Origin: Enterocloster asparagiformis
GTDB taxonomy: Bacteria; Bacillota; Clostridia; Lachnospirales; Lachnospiraceae
Direction: 5' to 3'
Length of the DNA stretch: 64,000 nt
Assembly: GCA_018380885.1 (NCBI GenBank)
Contig: JAGZSY010000012.1
Location: 1-64,000, forward strand
Within the stretch, counting starts at the first letter, position 1, and the number at the start of each line of letters is the position of its first letter. This document shows, in pieces, positions 15,368 through 24,127 of this stretch. A program made the translations under genes and the position numbers. The notes under the pieces are model-generated. The model was not told the DNA's origin, ran no database searches, and worked only from the letters and a program-made list of their open reading frames with translations.

Positions 15368-16663
15368 TTATTTTCCCCCTTGCCTCTTCATCATCCCATC
15401 GATGCACTCTATGATCAGAATCAGGTTTCTCATAACGTGATACGGGTCCTTGACGGGAAGGGCAACCACCTTCTCCGCCGGCTTTCCGTCCCGCTCCCGG
15501 ATTTGAACCCACTCGAAAATCTCAGGGTCCGTGTTCGGAAAGAGGTTGTAAATGTAGTCGAACAGCCGGTTATGCCAGCTGAGAAATTCCTCGCTGCCCG
15601 TCTCGCTGTAGCACCGCAGCGTGGTGTACAGGGCTTCCGAGTGCACCCACCACAGCTTATCACCCCAGCCGGATAGCTGCCTGGACATGGGTTCGTCCTC
15701 GTATCCCTCGTTATCCCCCTCCGGGCGGCCCCCGTTCAGGGAGGCGAAGTGAAGGATTCCGCCGTATTCCTCATCCCACCCCGTGCGCAGCGCCTTTAAC
15801 GCCAGGCGGTATATCTTTTCCTTCCACTGGGCGCGGCCGGCCAGCTCCGCTGTATCCAGCATGAACCAAACGTCCTCCAGGGTGTGGCCGGGATTGATGT
15901 GATTTCCCAGCAGCTGGCTGAAAAATTGGTTGTCCGCGGTGATGACCTCGTGCAGGCAGCCGTCCTCGTCCACAAAATGCTCCAACGTGTCGCCTGTAAA
16001 GCCCTCCATATTTTTCAGCGCAGCCTGGCTGTACTCCGGGTCATACTTCTTCGCTGCGTTGTAAACGTCCTTGGAGATATTCGAGAGAATCATCGGAATA
16101 CCGTGAGCCCTCAGCCCATCCGACAGGGGGTAGGGCAGGGTCTGGTAGTCATTCCGCTCTACCCGGTCCAGGATGGAGCAATACAGCTTTTTGGCAAATT
16201 CATATGCTTCCGGCGCGTCCGCCTGAGCCGCGTACATGGCCAGCCCGCCCACCACAAAGCAGTCCGCGTACACGCTCATATCCAGCCTGTCGCAGCCCTC
16301 CACGTACTTGGGATTTCCCTGCCGGTCCAAAAGGAACACGCAGCGCCAGTCGTCGGGGGCGATCAGGCAGTATTTCATCAAAAAATCCGCCCCGTGCCTT
16401 GCCAGCGCAAGATATTCGTCCCTCTTCTCCTGGGAAAAGATCGGGGCGCCGATGGCAGCCAGCTTTGAAAAGACCCAGACAAACCTTCCCTGGCTCCACA
16501 CGTACTTGTCGCCGCTCACCAGCCGGCTCCCGTCGTTTGTGAAGCAATTAACAAACCCGCCGTATTCCCTGTCCACGCATTTTGGCAGCCAAAAGGAGAG
16601 AAAGCGGTTGGTGAGCTCGTTCTCATAGAATCCGGCCCATCTTTTTAATTCATTGTACTCCAT
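15368..16663 (-). CDS. N-acylglucosamine 2-epimerase (AGE) family protein
   Basis: 431 residues with the (alpha/alpha)6-barrel AGE pattern: WAGFYENELTNRFLSFWLP near the N-terminus, YVWSQGRFVWVFSKL, the catalytic histidine regions GNHINPGHTLEDVWFML and WWVHSEALYTTL. Family members interconvert GlcNAc/ManNAc or free aldoses/ketoses such as mannose and cellobiose. Context with NagA and two NagB proteins argues for an N-acetylated hexosamine, but the family is functionally broad. ATG is preceded by AGAGGTACGT. It lies 15 bp after the TRAP permease gene. Confidence 0.8.
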   Translation of the reverse strand: MEYNELKRWAGFYENELTNRFLSFWLPKCVDREYGGFVNCFTNDGSRLVSGDKYVWSQGRFVWVFSKLAAIGAPIFSQEKRDEYLALARHGADFLMKYCLIAPDDWRCVFLLDRQGNPKYVEGCDRLDMSVYADCFVVGGLAMYAAQADAPEAYEFAKKLYCSILDRVERNDYQTLPYPLSDGLRAHGIPMILSNISKDVYNAAKKYDPEYSQAALKNMEGFTGDTLEHFVDEDGCLHEVITADNQFFSQLLGNHINPGHTLEDVWFMLDTAELAGRAQWKEKIYRLALKALRTGWDEEYGGILHFASLNGGRPEGDNEGYEDEPMSRQLSGWGDKLWWVHSEALYTTLRCYSETGSEEFLSWHNRLFDYIYNLFPNTDPEIFEWVQIRERDGKPAEKVVALPVKDPYHVMRNLILIIECIDGMMKRQGGK

Positions 16664-16678
16664 ACGTACCTCTTTTCC

Positions 16679-17983
16679 TTACAACAATCCCAGCGCCGTG
16701 GGCAGCCCCAGGGACAGGGCCGGGATATATGTGAATAAAATCAATAATATCAGCATGATGACATAAAACGGCAGAAACGCCTTGATACTGCTTTCAACAG
16801 GAATGTTGGCGATCTTGCACCCGATAAAAAGGGAGGTCCCCACCGGCGGCGTGCACAGCCCGATAGCGAAGGCGAACACGAGAATCACGCCGAACTGATA
16901 GGGGTTCCAGCCAAGGGAGCCCACAGCGATGGGATATAAAATCGGGGTCGACAGCAGGATCAACACCCCCATGTCCATAAAGCAGCCCAGGATCAGCATC
17001 AGCAACAGCATAAGCAGCATGATGATATTGTTGCTGTGGGACAGCCTAAGCAGCAGCTCCGCCAAAAGGGTGGGCACCCGCAGCGTGGTCATCACATAGC
17101 TGAACGCGTTGGACGCGGCGATAATGGCCAGCGACATGGACATGATGGGCGTCACCGCCTTGATGGCCTTTATCATCTGTTTAAAATTCAGCGAGCGGTA
17201 GAACAGAAGCGTGATTGCGATCGCGTATACCGCCGCCAGAGATGCGGATTCCGTGGCGGAGCAGATTCCGAACGTGATCCCCACGACCACGATCACAATG
17301 GCGCCCAGGCCCAGCATGGCATCCAACGTCACCTTGAGCCGTTCCCCCTTGGGGAATTTCTCGCTGAGGGGATAATTGCGCCGCTTGGCGATAATGCAGG
17401 CCGGGATCGCCAGCCCCAGAGTCAGCAGCACGCCGGGCGCGAAGCCGCAGATCAACAGGGTGCTGATCGAGATTCCGCTTGCGGAGGCCACGGCGTAGTA
17501 AAGCATATTTTGGGAGGGCGGGATCATGACGCCCTCCAGGGAGGAGGTGACGGTCACCGCAACGGAGTAATCGGCGTCGTATCCCTCGTCCACCATGGCC
17601 GGGATCAGCATCGAGCCGATGGACGACACGTCCGCCGTGGAGGAGCCGGAAATCCCGCCGAACAGCATCGATACCAGGATATTGACCAATGCCGTGCCCC
17701 CATGGATCCTGCCCACGATCAAATTGCAGAATTTCATCAGGCGTTTGGTGATACCCCCGTCCCCCATAACCTGAGCCATGATCACAAAGAACGGACAAGC
17801 CACGATCACAAAGTTTTGCAGGCTCGTCACCATCTTCATAAAAAGGTTCATCAGGGGGATATCCATATAGAGCGCCGTCACAACCGCGGAGATGCCCAGA
17901 GAAAACGCGATGGGTATCCTGATCAGCATCAACAAAATCAGCGTTCCAAACAAAAGCAAAATAGCAATAGATGATTCGGTCAT
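16679..17983 (-). CDS. TRAP transporter large permease (DctM type)
   Basis: 434 residues with about 12 hydrophobic segments, starting ESSIAILLLFGTLILLMLIRIPIAFSLG, which is typical of the DctM channel subunit. FFVIMAQVM and the FGGISGSSTADVSSIGS signature are present; this SGSS region forms the substrate/Na+ site. The protein uses the sodium gradient to import a carboxylate-bearing solute delivered by the DctP protein. Its ATG overlaps the end of the small permease gene by 4 bp, indicating translational coupling. Confidence 0.9.
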   Translation of the reverse strand: MTESSIAILLLFGTLILLMLIRIPIAFSLGISAVVTALYMDIPLMNLFMKMVTSLQNFVIVACPFFVIMAQVMGDGGITKRLMKFCNLIVGRIHGGTALVNILVSMLFGGISGSSTADVSSIGSMLIPAMVDEGYDADYSVAVTVTSSLEGVMIPPSQNMLYYAVASASGISISTLLICGFAPGVLLTLGLAIPACIIAKRRNYPLSEKFPKGERLKVTLDAMLGLGAIVIVVVGITFGICSATESASLAAVYAIAITLLFYRSLNFKQMIKAIKAVTPIMSMSLAIIAASNAFSYVMTTLRVPTLLAELLLRLSHSNNIIMLLMLLLMLILGCFMDMGVLILLSTPILYPIAVGSLGWNPYQFGVILVFAFAIGLCTPPVGTSLFIGCKIANIPVESSIKAFLPFYVIMLILLILFTYIPALSLGLPTALGLL

Positions 17984-18510
17984 ACTTGTTCCCCTCCCCC
18001 TTGCGGTTCATTTACGGACGCTTCGCGAAAGCCCTTCACCGCTTTTACGAAATTCATCAGACAGTACAGCACCATCAGCGCGGCGCAGATCATCTGCGCC
18101 ATAAACACGATCCCCTGGGAGAGATGGGTCACTGTGAGCAATTTCCTCGCCTTAATCCCGTAAACCTTCCATCCGTAATACGTCATCAGGCAGAAAAAGC
18201 CGCCCAGGAGAACGTGCCTGATCAGATCCAGCACAACCCTTCCCCGCTTGGACAGGCGGTTGTACAATCCGGTCAAGGCAACGTGGTTGTCTCTGTACAC
18301 ATCGATTGAAATCGCCAGATATCCATAGATGACCAACAGCAGCAGCTGAATTTCGTCTGTCCACGCCCATGGAGCGTTAAAAAAGTACCGTTTCACCACG
18401 GCCGCGAAACAGATCAGCAGCATCGTTATCTGCAATACGACGCACAGCGCCTCTTCCAGTTTGATGATTCTTCGAAATAACCCCTCCGCACGATCGATTC
18501 CCCTGTTCAC
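17980..18510 (-). CDS. TRAP transporter small permease (DctQ type)
   Basis: 176 residues with four hydrophobic segments and the WAWTDEIQLLLLVIYGYLAI motif of DctQ proteins, which pair with DctM in the membrane. The start is a GTG (18510) preceded by AGGGGTATCTGT. It overlaps dctM by 4 bp. The 111-bp gap to the binding-protein gene contains a stem-loop. Confidence 0.85.
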   Translation of the reverse strand: MNRGIDRAEGLFRRIIKLEEALCVVLQITMLLICFAAVVKRYFFNAPWAWTDEIQLLLLVIYGYLAISIDVYRDNHVALTGLYNRLSKRGRVVLDLIRHVLLGGFFCLMTYYGWKVYGIKARKLLTVTHLSQGIVFMAQMICAALMVLYCLMNFVKAVKGFREASVNEPQGGGEQV

Positions 18511-18552
18511 ACAGATACCCCTTCCATTTTTCTGATTCCTCGCAACTTATCA

Positions 18553-18589
18553 GGGGACTGCGCATTGATTGTTACACGGCGCAATCCCC
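18553..18589 (-). other. Intercistronic stem-loop between dctP and dctQ genes
   Basis: 11-bp stem (18579-18589 with 18553-18563, GGGGATTGCGC type, one G-T wobble) and 15-nt loop without a T run. Such elements often stabilise or partly terminate the message after a binding-protein gene, giving more binding protein than permease. Confidence 0.55.
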
Positions 18590-18621
18590 ATTGTTCAACC
18601 GGTTTGAATCCCAGCGGCCGG

Positions 18622-19692
18622 TTACTCCGCAGGAATTAACGCAATAATATCATTGTACTGCGGGAATTTATCGTACACGGGCTGGCATGCCTTCTGGAAC
18701 TCAGCCACGTCCACGTCGATGATCGTGGCGCCTCCCGCCTCCACCTTCTGTCTGGACTCGGCGATATAATCCTCCACCAGGGTTCTCTGGTACGCCGCCG
18801 CTTCCGTGGCCGCCTTCTGGACCTGTTCCTGCTGCTCGGCGGACAGGGAATTCCAGGCCCCCGCGCTCATCACCAGCAGGGAGGACGGCGCCGTGTGCAT
18901 ATCCAGGGAGTAATACTTGGCTACCTCATAGTGTCCTGATGAGTAGTAGGACGTAAAATCATTCTCCGCTCCGTCCACCACGCCGGTTTCCAGCGCAGAG
19001 TAAACTTCCGCGTAGTTCATGGGAGTGGCGGAAGCGCCCAGCGCTTCCATCATGGCGATTGTGATCGCATCGTCCTGCGCCCGCAGCTTTAAGCCCGCCA
19101 TATCCGCCACCGAGTGGATCTCCTTCTTGGTGGTGTAGAACGATCTGGGGCCGGACACAAAGTAGCACAGATTGATCAGGCCGGTCTCCTCCTTCAGGGT
19201 GTCCGTCAGGGTCTGGCCAAACTCGCCGTCCAGGGCTTTGTATTTGATCTCGTCGGACGGGAAAACATAGGGCATGCCAAACACGTTGAACGGATCGCAG
19301 CTGGGGGAGATTCCGTTTGTGCTGATGCGGGCGATGTCCAGCGTGTCCGCCTCCAGCATATCGGCCACCGAGGCCTCGTCTCCCAGGGTGCCGTTGGGGA
19401 ATATCTCCACGGTCACGGCCCCGCCGGTATACTCGTTCACCAACTCCGCAAATTTTGTATCCCCCGACACGTTGGGAGTGCCGTCCGCCTGGTTGTCGGC
19501 CAGCTTCAATGTGATCGACGCTCCGGCCGCCTCTGCCGGCGCTTCCGTCTCTTTTGATTCCGCCTCCGTCGCGGCCTCTGCCGCTGTCTCCGCCTTTGTC
19601 TCGGCCGGTTTTGTCTCCGCCGGCTTAGATCCGCACGCCGCCAGGCCCAACACCATAGCCACCGCTGTCGCCACTGCGATTTGTTTCTTCAT
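18622..19692 (-). CDS. TRAP transporter solute-binding lipoprotein (DctP type)
   Basis: 356 residues. A lipoprotein signal (MKKQIAVATAVAMVLGLAAC, lipobox LAAC) is followed by a Thr/Glu/Ala-rich tether to ~residue 58 and then a DctP domain. LKLRAQDDAITIAMMEALGA contains the arginine that usually binds the ligand carboxylate, and NYAEVYSALETGVVDGAEND is a family hallmark. The ligand is therefore expected to be acidic (sialic acid, uronate or another sugar acid), which fits awkwardly with GlcNAc-type enzymes next to it. The protein is anchored outside the membrane. Confidence 0.9.
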   Translation of the reverse strand: MKKQIAVATAVAMVLGLAACGSKPAETKPAETKAETAAEAATEAESKETEAPAEAAGASITLKLADNQADGTPNVSGDTKFAELVNEYTGGAVTVEIFPNGTLGDEASVADMLEADTLDIARISTNGISPSCDPFNVFGMPYVFPSDEIKYKALDGEFGQTLTDTLKEETGLINLCYFVSGPRSFYTTKKEIHSVADMAGLKLRAQDDAITIAMMEALGASATPMNYAEVYSALETGVVDGAENDFTSYYSSGHYEVAKYYSLDMHTAPSSLLVMSAGAWNSLSAEQQEQVQKAATEAAAYQRTLVEDYIAESRQKVEAGGATIIDVDVAEFQKACQPVYDKFPQYNDIIALIPAE

Positions 19693-19718
19693 AAATTTTC
19701 CTCCTTTGAAATATGAAA

Positions 19719-20819
19719 TTAAATAAATTCCTTGTAAAAGCGTAAATTGCTACGCAATATAATACTGATCGGCACATAGACCACGGTTTCGGCCGGGTTC
19801 ACATTTTTGATCACGGCGTCAAACAAGATCTGATACGCCCGATACCCTTTCTGGTATGGGTTTTTGTAGATGACAGCCGACAAAACGCCCTTTTCCAGCA
19901 GCTCCTGGGTCTCCAGGAACAAATCGCTTCCAATAATTGTAATATCCCCCATCCTGCCCGTGTCCTGAATGGCGCTGCACAGCGGGATGCTGTTTTTCGC
20001 ACGCACGGAATAAGCCGCCACGATATTATCCGTCTCCTCAATTAATTTCTTCAGGTTATGGTAGCTGGCCTGTCCGTCGCTGCCGTCCTCCGCCACGATG
20101 ACCTCGATATCCGGGCGGTATTGCTTCATATAGCTGATGAAGCCCTTTGCGTTAAGCGTATGGGCGGACTGGGTGGGGTTCCCGGCCGCCAGAAGTATCT
20201 TTCCATCCTGCTTTTTTAACATGTGGGACATGAGCTCCGCCCCCAGGTTCCCGATGTATTCGTCGCTGGGCGCAACGCAGCTGATCCGGTTCACCTCCGG
20301 CAGGTCGTCGTCGATAAAAACGATCTTCGTCCCCTCGCGCTCAAAGGCCTGCAGCGTTGTCACCAGCGTCTCGCAGTTCGATACCGGGGCGATGATCAGG
20401 CCCTGCAGCGCGTGGTCCTTTTCAAAATACAGCTGCTGGAGCCTCTTGATCTGGCTCTCCTCCTCCGATCCCACCTTGTCGTAATAGCATTCCAGCAAAT
20501 TAATATTGTAGCTGTAAAGCTCCTCGTAGCATTTCCGGATTCCTTTTATCATATAGCTGAAATAGTACTTGCCGAAGCCTTTCGGATCAGGCAGCACAAC
20601 CGCCACGTCGATACTTTTTCTCGACAGGGCGGAGGCAATGTAATTGTTCGTATAATGCAGCTCATTGGCCACGTTCAGAATCTTCATCCTGGTCTCTTCG
20701 CTGAGGCCGTCTTTATTGTTCAACGCGCGGTGTACGGTGGCAATCGAATATCCGCTTCTCTCAGCAATGTCCTTTATGGTCACCAGTTTTTTTTCGTTAT
20801 GATCCTTCATATTCTCCAT
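19719..20819 (-). CDS. LacI-family transcriptional regulator
   Basis: About 366 residues. N-terminal helix-turn-helix VTIKDIAERSGYSIATVHRALNNKDGLSEETR, then a periplasmic-binding-protein-like sensor domain (IGSDLFLETQELLEKGVLSAVIYKNPYQKGY). LacI proteins bind palindromes with a central CG; two AAAACGTTTT sites lie in the promoter region just upstream. Start choice is uncertain: ATG at 20819 or 20810 are plausible, and an upstream in-frame start at 20843 would add eight residues. It heads the TRAP operon, 26 bp before dctP, and probably autoregulates it and nagA. Confidence 0.85.
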   Translation of the reverse strand: MENMKDHNEKKLVTIKDIAERSGYSIATVHRALNNKDGLSEETRMKILNVANELHYTNNYIASALSRKSIDVAVVLPDPKGFGKYYFSYMIKGIRKCYEELYSYNINLLECYYDKVGSEEESQIKRLQQLYFEKDHALQGLIIAPVSNCETLVTTLQAFEREGTKIVFIDDDLPEVNRISCVAPSDEYIGNLGAELMSHMLKKQDGKILLAAGNPTQSAHTLNAKGFISYMKQYRPDIEVIVAEDGSDGQASYHNLKKLIEETDNIVAAYSVRAKNSIPLCSAIQDTGRMGDITIIGSDLFLETQELLEKGVLSAVIYKNPYQKGYRAYQILFDAVIKNVNPAETVVYVPISIILRSNLRFYKEFI

Positions 20820-20854
20820 CTTCACGCACCCACATATTGGCAATTATTTTATAG

Positions 20855-20909
20855 AAAACGTTTTACAAAAACGATTAGTATGGTATAATAGTAACAACTA
20901 AAACGTTTT
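20855..20909. promoter_or_regulatory. Twin LacI-type operators in a divergent promoter region
   Basis: Perfect palindrome AAAACGTTTT occurs at 20855-20864 and 20900-20909, centres 45 bp apart. The plus-strand nagA promoter (TTTACA 20862-20867, 16-bp spacer, TATAAT 20884-20889) is bracketed by them. The minus-strand regulator promoter (TTGACA 20911-20916, 17 bp, TACTAT 20888-20893) contains the second in its spacer. Sites also resemble CcpA cre elements, so either or both proteins may bind. Confidence 0.7.
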
Positions 20910-20964
20910 CTGTCAATGCATTTTATACTAATTTATCAATTTGTTCCCCAAAAAAGGAGGCACT

Positions 20965-22167
20965 ATGGACAAACTTCTATTTTACAATGGAACGATCCTG
21001 TCGGAGCGCGAGGCAATCGACGACGGTTATCTCACGGTTCGCGGCGGGATCATTGAGCGCATCGGCAGAGGAACTCCGCCCCCTGTGTATGACGATTATC
21101 ACAAAGTCGACTTGAACCGCCAGATTCTGTCGCCCGGTTTTATTGATGCCCATACCCACGGAGCCGGCGGCGCGGACTTTATGGACGGCACGCCGGAGGC
21201 GTTTCTCACCGCATGCCGCATGCACCTGCGCCACGGAACCACCTCCATCATGCCCACCTCCATGTCCTGCTTCGACGACGAGCTGTTCCTGCTGTTCGAC
21301 TGCTTTGAACAGGCAAAACAGATAACGGATCACATGCCCCATCTCCTGGGGCTGCACCTGGAGGGGCCTTATTTCTCCCCGGAACAGGCGGGCGCCCAGC
21401 CGCCCGAGTGCATGACGGTTCCATTTCCCCATCACTTCGACGAGATCATCAGCCGCAGCCACGGCAATATCAAGCGGTGGTCCTCAGCCCCGGAGGTCCC
21501 CGGCGTCATCGAACTGGGGGAGCGGCTGCAAAAGCTGGGGATTCTCCCCTCGATCGCGCACTCCAACGCGGATTACGATGTGGTGAAGCAGGCCTTTGAC
21601 GCGGGGTACCGCCACCTGACCCATTTTTATTCCGGCATGTCCACCATTCACAGGGAGAACGGCTACAGGATTCTCGGGGTGGTTGAGAGCGGATATCTGC
21701 TGGACGACATGCACATCGAACTCATCTGCGACGGGATCCATCTGCCCCCCAGGCTTCTGGAGATGGTTTTCAAGCTCAAGGACCACGACCATATCACCCT
21801 GGTTACGGACAGCATGCGCGCCGCCGGTATGCCCGAGGGCCCCACTGTCTTAGGCAGCTTAAAATACAATTTCCAGTGCGTGGCCGAGGACGGCGTGGCG
21901 AAGATGCCGGACCGCTCCTGCTTTGCGGGCAGCACCGCGACCGCGGACCGGATGATCCGCGTTCTGGTCAAACAATTGCACATGCCCATATGGGACGCGG
22001 TAAAATTCATGACCCAGAACCCGGCGAAGCTCTACGGAATTTTCGACCAAACCGGCAGCCTGGCCGCCGAAAAGCGCGCCGACCTGCTGGTGTTCGACCG
22101 GGATATCAACATCAGCCAGGTCTATGTGGACGGCGTTTTGCAGAGCCAGGGCGACAGCGCGCAATAA
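20965..22167 (+). CDS. nagA: N-acetylglucosamine-6-phosphate deacetylase
   Basis: 400 residues of the amidohydrolase family. Metal-site and substrate motifs are in order: PGFIDAHTHGAGGADFMDG, HLEGPYFSPEQAGAQPP, SIAHSNADYDV, HLTHFYSGMS, CDGIHLPP and the catalytic LVTDSMRAAGMPEG. The enzyme removes acetate from GlcNAc 6-phosphate, feeding NagB. The ATG at 20965 was chosen because AAGGAGG (20954-20960) lies just before it; the frame is open further upstream without a site. It is transcribed away from the regulator/TRAP operon but shares its operators. Confidence 0.92.
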   Translation: MDKLLFYNGTILSEREAIDDGYLTVRGGIIERIGRGTPPPVYDDYHKVDLNRQILSPGFIDAHTHGAGGADFMDGTPEAFLTACRMHLRHGTTSIMPTSMSCFDDELFLLFDCFEQAKQITDHMPHLLGLHLEGPYFSPEQAGAQPPECMTVPFPHHFDEIISRSHGNIKRWSSAPEVPGVIELGERLQKLGILPSIAHSNADYDVVKQAFDAGYRHLTHFYSGMSTIHRENGYRILGVVESGYLLDDMHIELICDGIHLPPRLLEMVFKLKDHDHITLVTDSMRAAGMPEGPTVLGSLKYNFQCVAEDGVAKMPDRSCFAGSTATADRMIRVLVKQLHMPIWDAVKFMTQNPAKLYGIFDQTGSLAAEKRADLLVFDRDINISQVYVDGVLQSQGDSAQ

Positions 22168-22168
22168 G

Positions 22169-22208
22169 AAAACCGGGGAATGTCCCGCAAGGGGTTCCCC
22201 GGTTTTTT
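22169..22208 (+). terminator. nagA: Terminator of nagA
   Basis: 12-bp stem (22169-22180 with 22195-22206, AAAACCGGGGAA type), 14-nt loop and a T run to 22208, starting 2 bp after the stop codon. Confidence 0.9.
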
Positions 22209-22240
22209 GTTAATCATAAGCTTGTAATGTCATGCATATC

Positions 22241-22732
22241 CTAATCCCGCCAAAACTCGGCCAGCACGCTGCGCTTTATCACCCCGCGCAGCTCCCTCTC
22301 ATCCGCGGCCTCCCGCAGCGCCCGCGCCGTATCCGAATCGCGGATCAAGGCAGACAGGCGCTGAAGCACATCCAGATGCTTTTCACTGTCTGTAAACGCC
22401 AGCACGAATACGATTTCCACCGGAATCTCCGCCTCGCAGTCCTCCATATTCACAAAGCCAACCGGCTTCTCCAGGGTCATAATGAGCATCACCGGTTTTT
22501 CCACGAATCCCGGCTCCGCGTGGGGAATCGCTACGTTGGTGTCTCCAAAACAGATTCCCGTTGGGAACGTATTCTCCCGCTTTAGCAGCGCCTGAAAAAA
22601 TCCGGCCCTCACGTACCCCGCGCGCTGTAAATGGCTTGCCGCCAGCTTCAAAACCTCGTCCCGTGAATCGGCCTTGACTCTGCACATAACGGAATCCGCG
22701 GCGATTAACTCCCCTTTTACTGTTGCACTCAT
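22241..22732 (-). CDS. PTS enzyme IIA (fructose/galactitol type)
   Basis: 163 residues of the PTS EIIA-2 family. The phospho-acceptor histidine lies in DTNVAIPHAEPGFVEKP. It passes phosphate from HPr to the IIB protein encoded in the same operon. ATG has TAAGGAGAGTTTT. Similar in layout to SgcA/GatA, IIA proteins of the galactitol class. It is the last gene of the operon, 10 bp after the IIC gene. Confidence 0.85.
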   Translation of the reverse strand: MSATVKGELIAADSVMCRVKADSRDEVLKLAASHLQRAGYVRAGFFQALLKRENTFPTGICFGDTNVAIPHAEPGFVEKPVMLIMTLEKPVGFVNMEDCEAEIPVEIVFVLAFTDSEKHLDVLQRLSALIRDSDTARALREAADERELRGVIKRSVLAEFWRD

Positions 22733-22742
22733 AAAACTCTCC

Positions 22743-24116
22743 TTACTTTCTGGTCGCCGTCATAAAGCGGTATTTCCTGTCTGCGGACTTCTCTCTGGTG
22801 ATATAATACCAGCCTACCAGGAGCACCGCAACAATCACAACGCCGATCATTTTATATTTCATACTGTAAATAATGGTAGAGTACGCCCAACCGCCCGGGC
22901 AATAGTATGTGATTCCAGTAGCGCCCTCCGGGAACTGATAGCCGATGCTTTTTGCCAGCTGCGTGAACAGCGGCCCGATCAGGGTGCCGATGTACAGGCC
23001 GATTACGGTCTGAATAATACAGGTGAGATAGGTGCGCACAAAATTGCCGCGGTGAATACCATTTGTAATACATCCTGCGAATACAGTACCCGCCAGCGCT
23101 CCAAAGGGCAGGGTCTGGTTGCCCGGCGTAATAATCGCGAATAAAATATAAAACGGGATAATCAGAACTGAAATCGCCACACAGTTTTCATGGCCGCAGG
23201 CCAGAGCAGAGTCCAGTCCAATATAGTACTCCTCCCCTGAAAACCGTTTTTGCATAAATTCCCTGGCCGCCTCGGAGATGGGGAGAAGGCCCTCCATAAT
23301 CACCTTGACCATTCTGGGCATCATCAGCATCACGGCTCCCAGATTGATCCCCAGCTCCACCGTCTCGCGAAAACCGTAGGAGCACACCGCCCCCAGCACA
23401 ATGCCCAGCACAAAACCGATCACAACCGGCTCCCCCAGCGCGCCCATTTTCCGGTTCAGGGCTCTCACATCCCCCTTGGCATCCTTTAACACCGGAATAT
23501 GATCATATATTTTATCCATGACCATGGCTATGGGGGCCGTGGCGATAGCCGCGGATTCCGTAATCGTTATGCCCTCCATCCCCAGGACGTCCTGCATATT
23601 TTTTGCGATATAGTCGGCCAGGCGGAGAGAAAATACACAGTACGCAATGGCTGCCAGGAAACCGTAAAACATGCTTCCCGTCAATACCATAACCATGGAG
23701 CCGGCAAACGCAAAATGCCAGAAATTCCAGATATCGATATTGACTGTCCTCGTCAGATGAAGAAACAACAGCAGAATGTTCACAGCCAGAATCACCGGGA
23801 TAATCAGCGCCCCGACCTCTGTGGAATAGGCGATGCCCGCGGCGGCCGCCCAGCCTCCGTCCACGAATTTCAGGTTCAGATGAAAGCGCTCAAACAACAG
23901 CTTTGCCGCCACGCCGATATTGCTGGTCAAAAGCCCCGTCACCAGGTTAAGGCCCACAAACCCGGCTCCCACCAAAAGACCGGAGCGGATGGCCTTCGGA
24001 AGCGATATCCTGAAAAAGAGACCCACAATCACCAGAATAACCGGAATCATAACCATACTGCCGATATTCGACACAAAATTTCCTGCTTTTACCAATAATT
24101 CCAATACACTATTCAT
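22743..24116 (-). CDS. PTS enzyme IIC, galactitol/SgcC type
   Basis: 457 residues with about 10-12 membrane segments, in the galactitol-family IIC group (GatC/SgcC): VLELLVKAGNFVSNIGSMVMIPVIL at the N-terminus and GAAVCSYGFRETVELGINLGAV-type segments in the middle. It forms the sugar channel across the membrane; the substrate is probably a pentitol, pentulose or related sugar, given the adjacent pentulose-phosphate epimerase-like gene. ATG is preceded by AGGAGGTATCCGT. Confidence 0.85.
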   Translation of the reverse strand: MNSVLELLVKAGNFVSNIGSMVMIPVILVIVGLFFRISLPKAIRSGLLVGAGFVGLNLVTGLLTSNIGVAAKLLFERFHLNLKFVDGGWAAAAGIAYSTEVGALIIPVILAVNILLLFLHLTRTVNIDIWNFWHFAFAGSMVMVLTGSMFYGFLAAIAYCVFSLRLADYIAKNMQDVLGMEGITITESAAIATAPIAMVMDKIYDHIPVLKDAKGDVRALNRKMGALGEPVVIGFVLGIVLGAVCSYGFRETVELGINLGAVMLMMPRMVKVIMEGLLPISEAAREFMQKRFSGEEYYIGLDSALACGHENCVAISVLIIPFYILFAIITPGNQTLPFGALAGTVFAGCITNGIHRGNFVRTYLTCIIQTVIGLYIGTLIGPLFTQLAKSIGYQFPEGATGITYYCPGGWAYSTIIYSMKYKMIGVVIVAVLLVGWYYITREKSADRKYRFMTATRK

Positions 24117-24127
24117 ACGGATACCTC

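Noticed and set aside
17036..17974. His/Arg/Gln-rich 312-codon frame opposite the TRAP permease gene
   Set aside because: Composition is typical of the complement of a membrane-protein gene; the DctM motif set is unambiguous.
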